Below, piece after piece: positions 54,937 through 63,852 of a stretch of DNA of 64,000 nucleotides. The notes beneath the pieces are model-generated. The model had not been told where the DNA came from. It made no database searches and worked only from the letters and a program-made list of their open reading frames with translations. The number at the start of each line of letters is the position of its first letter. Position 1 is the stretch's first letter. Source of the stretch: Hyphomicrobiales bacterium (lineage in GTDB: Bacteria; Pseudomonadota; Alphaproteobacteria; Rhizobiales; Rhizobiaceae); NCBI GenBank assembly GCA_900473745.1, contig UCMW01000006.1, forward strand, positions 186,001 through 250,000, in the 5' to 3' direction. The position numbers and the translations under genes are program-made.

Positions 54937-55416
54937 ATGCCTGCTCTTGGCACGCTGTGAAGGGACCGCCGACACCGTGGCGGACCTTTTCCCTGCGAGC
55001 CAAAGAAACTGAATGTAGTGACGTGAAACCAGCCAGTGTGTAGAATAGCCGGTGGAGCAAACTGGCCTCTTTGGTTACATAATTTTGCTTACGCCAGAAA
55101 TTCGCAAGATATTGATTTAAATGGCGAAGTGCAGCAAAAACCGCATTCATTGGTCTGCGCTTCCCCTGATTGCGCAGAGCGAGGACTTAGATGCAGCCGA
55201 GCCGTAAATTGGAGGATCGCTAGCTCCGCCACGACGACGCGGGAAACCTAGTCGAGTAACCTACAGAGGATGGGGTGCTGGTCCGCTCAAGAAATCACTA
55301 GGTACGAACACCGCGTACGCGCGAGTTCTGCACCCGACTGCAATTAATTCTTTGGACACCTATGCTGAAGCACTTGGGGCCGAGCAGACGATCTTTCTTG
55401 GCTGCGGCTGTATTGA
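54937..55416. other. gene-poor stretch before the second XRE/LysR pair
   Basis: About 480 bases without a convincing gene. Frames are short and broken; nothing was recognised. Confidence 0.4.
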
Positions 55417-55701
55417 TTATGCCTTGAGTCTTACGCCTGGTCCGCCATCCGGTGAAGCGCCAGCGTCGAAGAAGACAATGCCCCTTTCTTCGTAGACGCG
55501 TTTGATCGCATCAACTGTCACGGGCTGAGGGCCACGCGGCCCCGCTTCGTCCTGCTCCAGTCTGCTTACAGTATTGGCAGTGACTTTTGCGAGCTCCGCA
55601 ACTTCTCGAACGCCCAGCCTCAAAATCGCTCGAGCGGCTCTTGCTTGACCAGCGTTCAAAGATACCTCATACTTATTTCGATACAGTGTATTGACAATCA
55701 T
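55417..55701 (-). CDS. small XRE-type helix-turn-helix protein
   Basis: A 94-residue Cro/CI-type protein with the helix-turn-helix in ARAILRLGVREVAELAKVTA, NTVSRLEQDEAG, and a tail ending FFDAGASPDGGPGVRLKA. It lines up with the small XRE protein at 11296-11544 over the whole length but much less closely than the LysR partners do. It is divergent from the LysR pseudogene with a 102-base gap. Confidence 0.78.
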   Translation of the reverse strand: MIVNTLYRNKYEVSLNAGQARAARAILRLGVREVAELAKVTANTVSRLEQDEAGPRGPQPVTVDAIKRVYEERGIVFFDAGASPDGGPGVRLKA

Positions 55702-55803
55702 TCTCTGTTGTTATAGATACACCGTAATCATTATTGGTTCAACAGATGCGCCTATTGGGCAGCCACGCCTTTGCTTGTCCACTCCGCAGTGGGAGGATCT
55801 TCC

Positions 55804-56693
55804 ATGGAACTCCGCCAACTCTCCTACTTCGTAGCAGTCGCTGAAGAACTGCATTTCGGTCGTGCGGCCATGCGGGTGCATATTGCTCAGCCAGCGCTGA
55901 GCACGCAGGTTCAGGCTCTGGAGAAGGGGCTCGGCGTGCAGTTGCTTGTCCGCTCGACACGTAAGGTCGAACTGACACGGGCAGGGGAGGTGTTCTATGA
56001 TCGCTGTGTCCGTATGCTCGGGGAACTGGATCTCTCAGCCGAGATGGCACGGGCGGCTGGAGGCAGAACAATGCGAGAGATTAGGATCGGGACAATCTAT
56101 CCGGCAACGACGGGTGTGCTGCCGGCATTCCTCGCGCGGATCGGACGGAAGTTTCCCGATATCCGCCTGCATGTGTCGAATGGCTCGACGTCGGACATCA
56201 TCCGCCAGCTGGAATGCGGGAAGCTCAATCTTGGCTTCATTCGTCCCGTCGAGAACATCGGGTCCCTGCGGTTCTTCTCGATTGCTCATGAGCGTTATCT
56301 GCTGGCCGTGCCGATAGGAAACCCGCTTGCCTCGAAACACGAGGTGACGATCGAGGATCTCAGGCTCCAGAAGATCATCGCCTTCAAGCGGCAGAACCTG
56401 TCCTATACCGAGCGCTATTTCTCGGAAGCCTTCGACGAGCATGGCCTGAATGACAATGTCGCCTATACCTGTGACGACACCTTCTCGCTGATCTCCCTCG
56501 TATCGTCAGGCCTTGGCGTCGGCTTTGCACCGGAGTGGACGGGGAGCTGCCGGGCAGGGACGTCGTTTTGAAGAAGGTGACTGGGATCGATCTGAAAATC
56601 GGGCTGGGTGTTGCGTGGAGCAAGGATGATCCGACGGCGGCGCGTGATGAGATCATCGATATTGCCAGGACGCTGGGGCGGCCGGGCAGATGA
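55804..56693 (+). pseudogene. LysR-type regulator, frameshifted (copy B)
   Basis: Intact through GLGVGFAPEWTG, then shifted by loss of one G in the run at 56541-56544 (four G here, five in copy A at 12487-12491), giving the false ending SCRAGTSF at 56571. In the next frame the missing tail continues as KKVTGIDLKIGLGVAWSKDD, TLGRPGR and stops at 56693. GGAGGA lies six bases before the ATG. The N-terminal DNA-binding domain is whole, so a truncated protein of 255 residues may still be made. Confidence 0.88.
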
Positions 56694-57215
56694 GGGCGGC
56701 CAGATGTGCGATTGAGCCCAGCGAGCTCATTGCCCTTCATGCGGAACGCCATGGCCCGGGGACGTCGGCCCCGCCTGCCCCCCTGGGTCGCTACGCTCAG
56801 GCTCCTGCGGCTTCCCTTCTTCGGGCCCTGACGTGACGAGAATTCCCGCTTTCGCGCCCTGCGGTCGCCGCGATGCTGAAAGCTCCGATATTCTTCATTG
56901 TTTTTCCCGGATCTCGCGCAAGCGCGGCTTTGATCCGGGCCAAGTCTTGGGCGGCTGTTTCGGCAAGTGCGGGGCTTCGGATCGCAGACGTAGCGCAGTT
57001 TGAGTGGAACGGCGGGCGTCTGTCTGCTGTTGAGCAGGATCAATGGCTCGCCGGGCAATCGCATGATTTGTCGGGTGTGATCAGATCGCGGGCGGTGATG
57101 CGCTCGCTCGATGTCTGGTTCGGCGGCTTCCACGGGACCTGGCCAAATGCTAAAAAGACGCCAGTGCGCGTTCCGGCGTCGCCGCAGGCCCGGTCCCTTT
57201 CGCAATGCGTGCGTC
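56694..57215. other. repeat tail and gene-poor stretch before the yhaN-like end
   Basis: The first 270 bases are the repeat tail. The next 250 bases have an open + frame (56873-57238) that starts inside the repeat and has no recognisable product, so I do not call it a gene. Confidence 0.45.
56906..56939. repeat. palindromic element (copy B)
   Basis: Same cccggatc/gatccggg hairpin with the nested cgcgc-aa-gcgcg stem as at 12847-12880. Confidence 0.65.
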
Positions 57216-60200
57216 TCACTGAAGGTGGTGAACCATGACGTCAGGGACAACGCGCTTTGCGATCTCGCAGAGATGCCAGTGATGGGTCAGATAGATTATC
57301 TGCCCGACCTTCGCCATCTGACCCAGGAGCCGGAACACCTCTTCTGAGCGCGGATTGTCGAAACTTTCCATGATGTCGTCGGCGACGAACGGCACTGGCG
57401 GCCGCAGCGCCGCGAACTCCTCGTATCCCGCGAGCCGCAGCGCCAGATAAAGCTGGAACTGCGTGCCTGTCGACATTGCATCGGCAAGCCTTGATCCGCC
57501 TTCACGCGTCACGCCGATCAGGATTTCCTTGTCTCGGTCGGGCTGCGTCGTCAGGCCCGTATAGTTGCCGCTGGTGATCAGCCGAAAGGCTTCGGAGGCG
57601 CGGTTCATCATCGCACTGCGATGTCGGTCGCGGTAGAGATGCAGCGCCTGCTCGGCGGCCAGCGTGCCTGTCCGGAGCGTCAGGTGCTGGACGGCAAACT
57701 CCTCGATCTCAAGCAGGAGCGTACGGCGCTGGGCCTCGAGCCGCGCGACCGCGTCGTCGCCACCGACCGCGTCGAGCTTTTGCTGTGACAACGACTTGTC
57801 TGCGTAGAGCTGCTTGGATTGCTCGGTCAGACCCTCGATACGGGTCTCAAGCTCCATGGCGTCACGCTCGACCTGGCCGGCATCGATAACATCCAGAAGC
57901 ATCTCGGCCTCATCAAAACTTGAGGCCCTGAGTGTTTCCTTGATCTGCCGGCGCAGCGCCGCGATCCGCTCTTCCAGCCGATCGCGCTCCTTCGTCTTAG
58001 CCAAAAACGTTTCGACCTCTGCAAGAGTATCGACGCCGAAATAGCGCGTCAGCTCGGATCTGCGGGCATTGTGCACGGCTAGCTCTTCCTCGAATGCGCG
58101 CTTTTTCTCCATTTGTTTTTCGAGTTCGGCTTGTTTGTCTGCGCGAAGCTGGCTGCTCCGCCGCGCCCTCTCTTGACGCTGTGCCAGCGCATTGGCCGCT
58201 GCCAAGGCATTGCCGGAAATCTCAGCCTCGCCGCATTGGGCGAGCAGGCCGGCAATGTCTAAAGCGAACTGCGCCTGGTCGCGCTCCATTGCGGCGACGC
58301 GGCTGGCCAGATCCTGTCGCTCTTTCAGGATGGCGGGCAAGGTGCCGAGTACAGTCAGGATCGCCCTGATGGCGGCGATCGAATGGCCCTTGTCAGCGAA
58401 CCAGGTGCGTGACAGCGCCAGTGTCCATTCCCGATCCCAGGCTATGGCGCGGGCTTCAGCCTGCTGTCTGTCGCGCTCACGTTCCCTGATATCGCGCTCA
58501 TACTCGCCGAATGCCTTTTGATGCGTGAGCTTCGCGGTCCGTTCCGCCTTGGCAGCGGAGAGCGTCTCGCTTGCGGTGCGAACGAGGTCGGAGATGGCAA
58601 GATGCTCGGCCTCGATCCCGGCCTCGGCAAGGCTGGCTGCCAGTGCCTCGCGATGTCGCTCCAGCTCTGCACGAAGAGCTTCAACGGTGGCCTCGGCCTC
58701 CTGCAGGTCTTCCCACACGGCAAGTGCTGTAGAGCGCCTGGACATCCAGGCCTCCAGGGAGGCAATGCCATCGACTGCGCTAAGGTCGTGGCTCATCGCG
58801 TCGGGCAGCAGATCCGCAAAGCTCCTGGCAAGGCGATCGTGTTCGTCCTGAACCTCGGCCAGCAATTCCTGCTGCCGGTCGATTGCTGCTTTCGTCTCGG
58901 CTTCGCCTAGGCGCAGTTGCCGTAATTCAGCGACTTCCTGCGCGCGCGACAGCCGCGCGGCCGACACGGTGTCATCCTGGTGCATTCGCGCTTCGAAGGT
59001 TTTCGCGGTCGTTGCATCCAGAGAGGCCAGATGAGCGTTCCAAGCCGTATCGCGTTCGGTCCGCAGTCTTGCTGCCTCACTGTCATCAATGGGCCCACCG
59101 GCAGCGAAGGTGGCAATCAGTGCCTTTATCCGCGCCTGTTCGGTGCCAAGGTCGCGCAGACGGCTTTCGTGGTCGGCTATGCGTCTCTCGACTGCCGTTA
59201 CCTGACCGCGCCATATTTCGATCTGGCGAGGCTCGACTGAAGCCGTGCCGCATAGAGCCGCCGGTTCGCCGGTCCAGGGTGTCAGCTGCGCGAACTGGTT
59301 CTCCTGCGCGCGGCGTATCTGGCCGAGCGTGCGCTCCTCCACCGTCAGCCGTGCGGTCAGATCTGAGCCAGACAGGCGGGCCAGTGCCGTCTCAAGCCGC
59401 TCGATCTGGGCGGGATCGGAGAGGGGGCCATCGTCTGGCTTCAGGTTTTCCGCATTGAGCCGTTCGAGATTTTCCCGGACGCGGATGAGTTCGCGCTCTG
59501 CGGCGGCGAGCTCAGCGTCCACACCGGAGCGCTTCTCGATGAGATCCCTGACGACGCCGATCAGGGAAGCTGGCAGAAGCAGGGTTTCCGGCTCCGCGTG
59601 TCCCTGCTGCTCAAGGTCGGCGATAACCCGCGCGAGCACGCCTTCCTGCTCGGCCAATGCCAGTTTACGCTTCGGAAGGTCGTCTTCGGCGGTGAGGTAA
59701 CGGGCACGCCCTTGGTCGAGCATGTCCATATTCGCGGCAAGCATTGCTGCCGCTTCATCCAGCTCGATTGCCTCGATCTCTTCGGTGAGTTGACGCATCG
59801 AGCGATCGGCGATGTCAACGACTGCAGTAAGCCGCGTCTCGTCACGGGAGAGCTGAGGGAGCAAGGCAAACCATTCTGCGGGCGGGCGCGGGAGTTCACC
59901 GAGCGCAGAGATATCAGCATTGAGCTGGGCGAGTTCGCGCGCAGCGGGCATGGCGCTCAGCTGGCGCGTCAGTTCCTGGTGTTTCGCCTTGGCGTCTGTG
60001 AGCTCCCGCGCGGTGGCCCGATAGGCCCCGTCGGCCTGGTCGTGCATCACCTTCAGAGCTGCATAAGCTGATGCCAGCGTGTCGATCGCATTGCGCTCGG
60101 CTTTCAGGCCATCCAACGCGCGCTTGAGTTCGGCAAGCTTGGTGCTCGATGAGCGCCTCTTGTAGATCGCATTGGCCTCATCGCTCGCCGAAACCAGTGC

Positions 60201-60686
60201 TCGGCTGAGCCCGGCGAGCCCGGAGCTGGCAGAGAACAGTAGCTCGCCGAGCTCGCCCTTGCTCTGGATGATGGCATTGCCGCCATCCTTGAGCGACTGG
60301 TCGTCGAGTGAGAACATGGTGCGGTAGGCCTCGCGGCCGATGCCGCCGAGCGCGCCGGCCAGCAGAGCCTCGTTCACCGGTTGGCCGCGCTCGTCGACAA
60401 GGCTGCCGGTTCTTTGCTTCAGCCGGGCCAATTCGTGCTCGGCCCCGTCGAATTCAAGCCGCGCACCGACTTTCATCGTGTTGTAGGGATGCAGGAAGTT
60501 GTAGGTACTGCGTTCGCTGATGCCATAAAGCAGGTCGAGATAGGCCGCAAAGGTCGTCGATTTTCCGGCTTCGTTCAGGCCGTAGACGATATGGAGGTCC
60601 GGTGATCCCGATCGCGCGGTACCGAAGTCGATCGAATGGTCGGTGAACTTGCCGTAGCGGGTGAGATCGAGCCGGCGTAGACGCAT
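57216..60686 (-). CDS. YhaN-like AAA ATPase (Rad50/SbcC-type SMC-like protein)
   Basis: A 1156-residue protein with an N-terminal AAA_27-type ATPase part (start MRLRRLDLTRYGKFTDHSID; Walker A GLNEAGKST at 36-44), long coiled-coil regions rich in Ala, Glu and Arg (about 150-1000), and a C-terminal ATPase half with Walker B in PVPFVADDIMESFDN and a LSxG-like signature region TGTQFQLYLALRLAG. It pairs with the nuclease-like YhaO gene upstream with a one-base overlap (TGATG). Such pairs act on DNA ends like Rad50/Mre11. Role here unknown; DNA repair or defence are both possible. Confidence 0.9.
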   Translation of the reverse strand: MRLRRLDLTRYGKFTDHSIDFGTARSGSPDLHIVYGLNEAGKSTTFAAYLDLLYGISERSTYNFLHPYNTMKVGARLEFDGAEHELARLKQRTGSLVDERGQPVNEALLAGALGGIGREAYRTMFSLDDQSLKDGGNAIIQSKGELGELLFSASSGLAGLSRALVSASDEANAIYKRRSSSTKLAELKRALDGLKAERNAIDTLASAYAALKVMHDQADGAYRATARELTDAKAKHQELTRQLSAMPAARELAQLNADISALGELPRPPAEWFALLPQLSRDETRLTAVVDIADRSMRQLTEEIEAIELDEAAAMLAANMDMLDQGRARYLTAEDDLPKRKLALAEQEGVLARVIADLEQQGHAEPETLLLPASLIGVVRDLIEKRSGVDAELAAAERELIRVRENLERLNAENLKPDDGPLSDPAQIERLETALARLSGSDLTARLTVEERTLGQIRRAQENQFAQLTPWTGEPAALCGTASVEPRQIEIWRGQVTAVERRIADHESRLRDLGTEQARIKALIATFAAGGPIDDSEAARLRTERDTAWNAHLASLDATTAKTFEARMHQDDTVSAARLSRAQEVAELRQLRLGEAETKAAIDRQQELLAEVQDEHDRLARSFADLLPDAMSHDLSAVDGIASLEAWMSRRSTALAVWEDLQEAEATVEALRAELERHREALAASLAEAGIEAEHLAISDLVRTASETLSAAKAERTAKLTHQKAFGEYERDIRERERDRQQAEARAIAWDREWTLALSRTWFADKGHSIAAIRAILTVLGTLPAILKERQDLASRVAAMERDQAQFALDIAGLLAQCGEAEISGNALAAANALAQRQERARRSSQLRADKQAELEKQMEKKRAFEEELAVHNARRSELTRYFGVDTLAEVETFLAKTKERDRLEERIAALRRQIKETLRASSFDEAEMLLDVIDAGQVERDAMELETRIEGLTEQSKQLYADKSLSQQKLDAVGGDDAVARLEAQRRTLLLEIEEFAVQHLTLRTGTLAAEQALHLYRDRHRSAMMNRASEAFRLITSGNYTGLTTQPDRDKEILIGVTREGGSRLADAMSTGTQFQLYLALRLAGYEEFAALRPPVPFVADDIMESFDNPRSEEVFRLLGQMAKVGQIIYLTHHWHLCEIAKRVVPDVMVHHLQ

Positions 60687-61954
60687 CAGCTGGTCCCCCG
60701 GTCAGCGAGCTTCATCCGGGCGGCAATGTCCTCGGTGCCTTCGGCCAGAAGGCTGTCTATGAACCGCTCGAAGCCGGCCTCGTCGCGTCCGGCAAAGTCG
60801 CGGCTTTCGGCCGGCAGCTCGACCAGCAGCTCGCGCACCATCTCGGACACGTCCGCGCGGAAGGCGCTGCGGGAAATCACTTCGTCGCGCATCAGCACTC
60901 CAAGTTCGACGACCGGGTCGGCGGTGGTGGTACCGGCTTCCGATAAGGGGGCGTCAATCGAAAGTTCGACCTTCTCGATCCAGGTCTTGCCAATCCGGTC
61001 GCCACGCTGCTCCGCCTCAGTCCGCATGAGATCGATGTCGCGGCGGATGTGCCAGTTGAGCGGCGTTCGACCGGTGAGCCGCAGGCGGGCGACGAGATGG
61101 GGCGACGCGGTGCGTTCGCGCTCTCTCAAGAGTGCGGTCTCGATTGCTGCGGCCGCGTCGCGCCATTCACTGACCCCGGCCAGATCCACATCGACCCGCT
61201 GGAATTGCGCCAAGCTGGTCAGTCGTTCTTCGACCGTAATCGTCCCGTCATCGGAGACGGTGACGAGCGATACGGTCTTGGCGCCGGCCTCGTTGATGTC
61301 GCGACCCTGCGGCATACCGGGCATGATGACGGTTGCGGTACCGGCATGTTGGGCGCGCTGATGGATATGGCCAAGCGCCCAGTAATCAAAGCCCGATGCA
61401 TGCAGGTCGAGGACATTGCAGGGGGCATAGGCGTCGTGTCCCGGCGAGCCGGCAAGGCTGCTATGCATGATGCCGATATTGATCGCACCTTGAACCGGCG
61501 GCCGGTATTTTGGCAGCAGGCTTTCCGGCGCTTGCGGCTTGGCGAAGCTCAGGCCGTGGATCGCCACCTGCAGACTTCCCTTGGTGATCTCAAGGGCCTC
61601 AGCATGGCCGCCAAAGATCCTGACCGTCTCTGGCATGACAAGTTCCCGGGCAATCTTGGACAAAGCATCGTGATTGCCCTTGATCAGATAGGTGCGGATG
61701 CTGGCCTGATGCAGTCGCTCCATCTGGCTTGCGAGAAACCGTGCCGTTTTCATCGACGTCTGGTCGCCGTCATAGAGATCGCCGGCGATGATCAGGGCAT
61801 CGACCTGTTCCTCGAGGCAGAGATCGACAATCGCGACAAATGCCTGCCGGCTGGCATCGCCGACGAGTTCGGCAAGGTCAGGATTGCGCAAGGCAAGCGA
61901 GCGGAGCGGCGAGTCGAGATGGATATCGGCGGTGTGGACGAAGCGAAAGGGCAT
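60686..61954 (-). CDS. YhaO-like metallophosphoesterase (Mre11/SbcD-type nuclease)
   Basis: A 422-residue calcineurin-like phosphoesterase with motifs HTADIHLDSPL, IIAGDLYDGDQ, LIKGNHDALS, IGIMHSSLAG and WALGHIHQRAQ, the full set of metal ligands. It is the first gene of a two-gene operon with the YhaN-like ATPase. No strong ribosome site is seen before the ATG. Together they resemble the SbcCD/Rad50-Mre11 arrangement but of the YhaN/YhaO branch. Confidence 0.9.
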   Translation of the reverse strand: MPFRFVHTADIHLDSPLRSLALRNPDLAELVGDASRQAFVAIVDLCLEEQVDALIIAGDLYDGDQTSMKTARFLASQMERLHQASIRTYLIKGNHDALSKIARELVMPETVRIFGGHAEALEITKGSLQVAIHGLSFAKPQAPESLLPKYRPPVQGAINIGIMHSSLAGSPGHDAYAPCNVLDLHASGFDYWALGHIHQRAQHAGTATVIMPGMPQGRDINEAGAKTVSLVTVSDDGTITVEERLTSLAQFQRVDVDLAGVSEWRDAAAAIETALLRERERTASPHLVARLRLTGRTPLNWHIRRDIDLMRTEAEQRGDRIGKTWIEKVELSIDAPLSEAGTTTADPVVELGVLMRDEVISRSAFRADVSEMVRELLVELPAESRDFAGRDEAGFERFIDSLLAEGTEDIAARMKLADRGTS

Positions 61955-61976
61955 GGGTCAGCTTGGATCCGTACTG

Positions 61977-62132
61977 TTCGATATTGCCTGGACACTGGGG
62001 CAGTCGGGGAGGGTAGGGTAGGGGATCTTCCAGCGAGGTCGATCCGTCATCCGCGCTTGTTGCCGTCGCGATGCTGATGCCTCCGATGCTCTACATTGGG
62101 GCCGGATCTCACCCGCGTGCGGATCTGATCGG
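61977..62132 (+). repeat. decayed third copy of the LysR 3' tail
   Basis: atattgcctggacactgggg matches the LysR C-terminal coding DNA (atattgccaggacactggga in copy A), and gtcgcgatgctgatgcctcc plus ccggatctcacccgcgtgcg match the later tail and palindrome, with the middle deleted. Same orientation as copies A and B. With copy B it brackets the yhaON-like pair. Confidence 0.6.
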
Positions 62133-62212
62133 GGCGTGAGAAAAGTGCTTTCTGTCGACGTGTGACAGTCGCGGAGAATGCTTGCGACATGCCGACCTCC
62201 TGCCTCTCCTGT

Positions 62213-62389
62213 TCAGCCTCGCGTAGCATCCCGGCTTGGCAGTGAATTGGCATAGGCAGCGGCTTCGCCGGAATAGGGGAAGTCGTCGCCGAGCTGATCA
62301 CTGTCCTTGTAGACTTTGAACAGAGGGCCTTCGACCTCAACGATTTTGTAACCGTTCACGTAGTCGATCTTTTGCGTTTTCCACGCCAT
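62213..62389 (-). CDS. small conserved-looking protein
   Basis: A 58-residue protein, MAWKTQKIDYVNGYKIVEVE then GPLFKVYKDSDQLGDDFPYS and a short tail, with AAAGG six bases before the ATG. It looks like a small cytoplasmic protein; I do not recognise a family. The frame opens upstream to 62443. It lies just downstream of the HU gene on the same strand, beyond a hairpin. Confidence 0.6.
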   Translation of the reverse strand: MAWKTQKIDYVNGYKIVEVEGPLFKVYKDSDQLGDDFPYSGEAAAYANSLPSRDATRG

Positions 62390-62415
62390 TGTGAGCCTTT
62401 CCTGTTCTCTCATCT

Positions 62416-62445
62416 GGATACACCGCCCGACGAGGCGGTGCATCC
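62416..62445 (-). terminator. hairpin after the HU gene
   Basis: ggatacaccgcc pairs with ggcggtgcatcc (one mismatch) around cgacga, between the HU stop and the small gene start. There is no long T-run, so it may slow rather than stop transcription or act as an mRNA stabiliser. Confidence 0.45.
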
Positions 62446-62455
62446 AGTGTCAGGG

Positions 62456-62734
62456 TTACTTGTTCAGTGCATCCTTGAGCGCCTTGGCAGGTGCAAAGGT
62501 CAGCTTCTTTGAGGCAGCGACTGTCATCTTTTCTCCAGTCGCAGGATTCCGGCCCTCGCGCTCAGGCGACGCCTTCACCTTGAATTTCCCGAAGCCCGGG
62601 ATCGAGGTTTCTGCGTCGGAGGCAGCTGCATCTGCGATCGCCTGGAACACGGTCTCTACGATTGCTTTCGCCTGAACCTTCGTCAGGCCGTTGGCGGCGG
62701 CGATCTTGTCGGCGATCTCATTGGTCGTGGTCAT
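62456..62734 (-). CDS. hup: HU family DNA-binding protein
   Basis: A 92-residue histone-like protein with the HU/IHF fold: TNEIADKIAAANGLTKVQAK at the start, IPGFGKFKVKASPEREGRNP with the DNA-binding arm motif GRNPATGE, and a helical end. GGGGAG stands upstream of the ATG. HU proteins compact DNA and help recombination. Confidence 0.95.
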   Translation of the reverse strand: MTTTNEIADKIAAANGLTKVQAKAIVETVFQAIADAAASDAETSIPGFGKFKVKASPEREGRNPATGEKMTVAASKKLTFAPAKALKDALNK

Positions 62735-63139
62735 AAAAAACTCTCCCCATCTTCTAACAAAGGTGAAATTCGTGTCAGCTTATTGCCGGGTTGTCATCTG
62801 CGACGATAAGCGTGAGATGCAGATCGCGTTAATGTCCACAGGTGGTTTCGGCCTGTCGCTCGTTTGCGCGTTTCGCCAAGGACATCGTGACATACACAAA
62901 TGGACCTCAAGGCTTGCCGGTGATCCCCCGATCAAGCGTCTGACTGCCTTCGACCGCTCCCCGGCCGGATGCTATAAGTTTGAGAGATCTCGGTGAAGAG
63001 CCATGCTTTGAACGCATGCCCGACCTGAGAACCCGTGCCTTTTCCGGGGAATTGAGGACTCTATATTCCGATCATCGAAACGACGTCGGGACCAAAGCAA
63101 GGTTGCTGGCGTCAGGATACCTCACGAAAGGGGATCATC
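62735..63139. other. intergenic region between HU and DUF1127 genes
   Basis: About 400 bases that should hold promoters for the divergent HU and DUF1127 genes. No gene, repeat or clear operator seen. Confidence 0.4.
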
Positions 63140-63286
63140 ATGAACGTAGCCCGCTCTTTCCATAACTGGCGCAAGTATCGTCAGACCGTCACCGAACTCG
63201 GCCGCATGAGCGCCCGCGAACTGCAGGATCTCGGCATCGATCGCGCTGACATCCACAGCGTCGCCCGGCAGTCGGTCGCGCGTTAA
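63140..63286 (+). CDS. DUF1127 small protein
   Basis: A 48-residue protein starting MNVARSFHNWRKYRQTVTEL, then GRMSARELQDLGIDRADIHS and a short tail. The RELQDLGIDRADI motif is the DUF1127 signature of small rhizobial proteins, some of which affect phosphate or RNA metabolism. GAAAGGGG is eight bases before the ATG. Too short for most gene finders but well supported. Confidence 0.88.
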   Translation: MNVARSFHNWRKYRQTVTELGRMSARELQDLGIDRADIHSVARQSVAR

Positions 63287-63389
63287 GCGCATTTTCCAGA
63301 CCATCCTGGCCGACTATGTGCCCGCTGATGAGGCGGGCGTTCTGCGTCTGGATGTTGATTTGCACTGAGATTCGAACCGGGAGGTCGGA

Positions 63390-63690
63390 TAGGGGGGGTG
63401 CGGATAAAAAGTTGGACTGTTCTAAATGCTGAGGCCGAAGCTGTTGCGGTATTAGACAGGGCTGAGTGATCCCAGTGATATCTTGAGGCGTTCCTTCTGG
63501 TACCAGCGGTGTCGGCGTCCACCTCCGCCACGAACTGCTCGATTGCGATCGTTTTCCAGTCTCATGGATAGAAGAGTTCGGTTTCCAACCGGCCGAAGAA
63601 GCTTTCGCACGCTCCGTTGCGTTGTGAAAAAGCTCCAACGTAAACTCCATGGAGAAACTCCTTGTCGCTCATCCATGGAATGTCGATCAC
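63390..63690 (-). mobile_element. remnant of an IS3-family transposase (3' end of orfB)
   Basis: On the minus strand one reads ESFFGRLETELFYP, then AIEQFVAEVDADTAG, then WYQKERLKISLGSLSPV in shifting frames, the normal order at the C-terminus of IS3-type orfB transposases. At least two frameshifts or stops break it. No intact ends or duplicated target site were seen. Confidence 0.7.
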
Positions 63691-63852
63691 AGATCAGGCA
63701 GCGGCTGCCAATGTGGGACCAGAACACCGGTACCGTTGATGGTGCCAGGACCCGCGTCGCATAGACACACTGATGCCGCGACGGCAGCTGCGAGAGCTCG
63801 AGGAAGCGTTCTCAACATTGGCTCGGGAGGATGCCGAGGCGGAGAAGGTCGC

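Larger units (their letters stand above)
55804..56963 (+). repeat. direct repeat unit, copy B (LysR pseudogene plus 3' flank)
   Basis: Same-orientation copy of 11749-12902, matching from the ATG through about 270 bases past the LysR end, including gacgtgacgagaattcccgc and the nested palindrome. Confidence 0.85.

Noticed and set aside
56873..57238. 121-codon + frame starting inside the repeat tail
   Set aside because: No recognisable product, starts in non-coding repeat sequence and ends within the yhaN-like gene region; probably chance.
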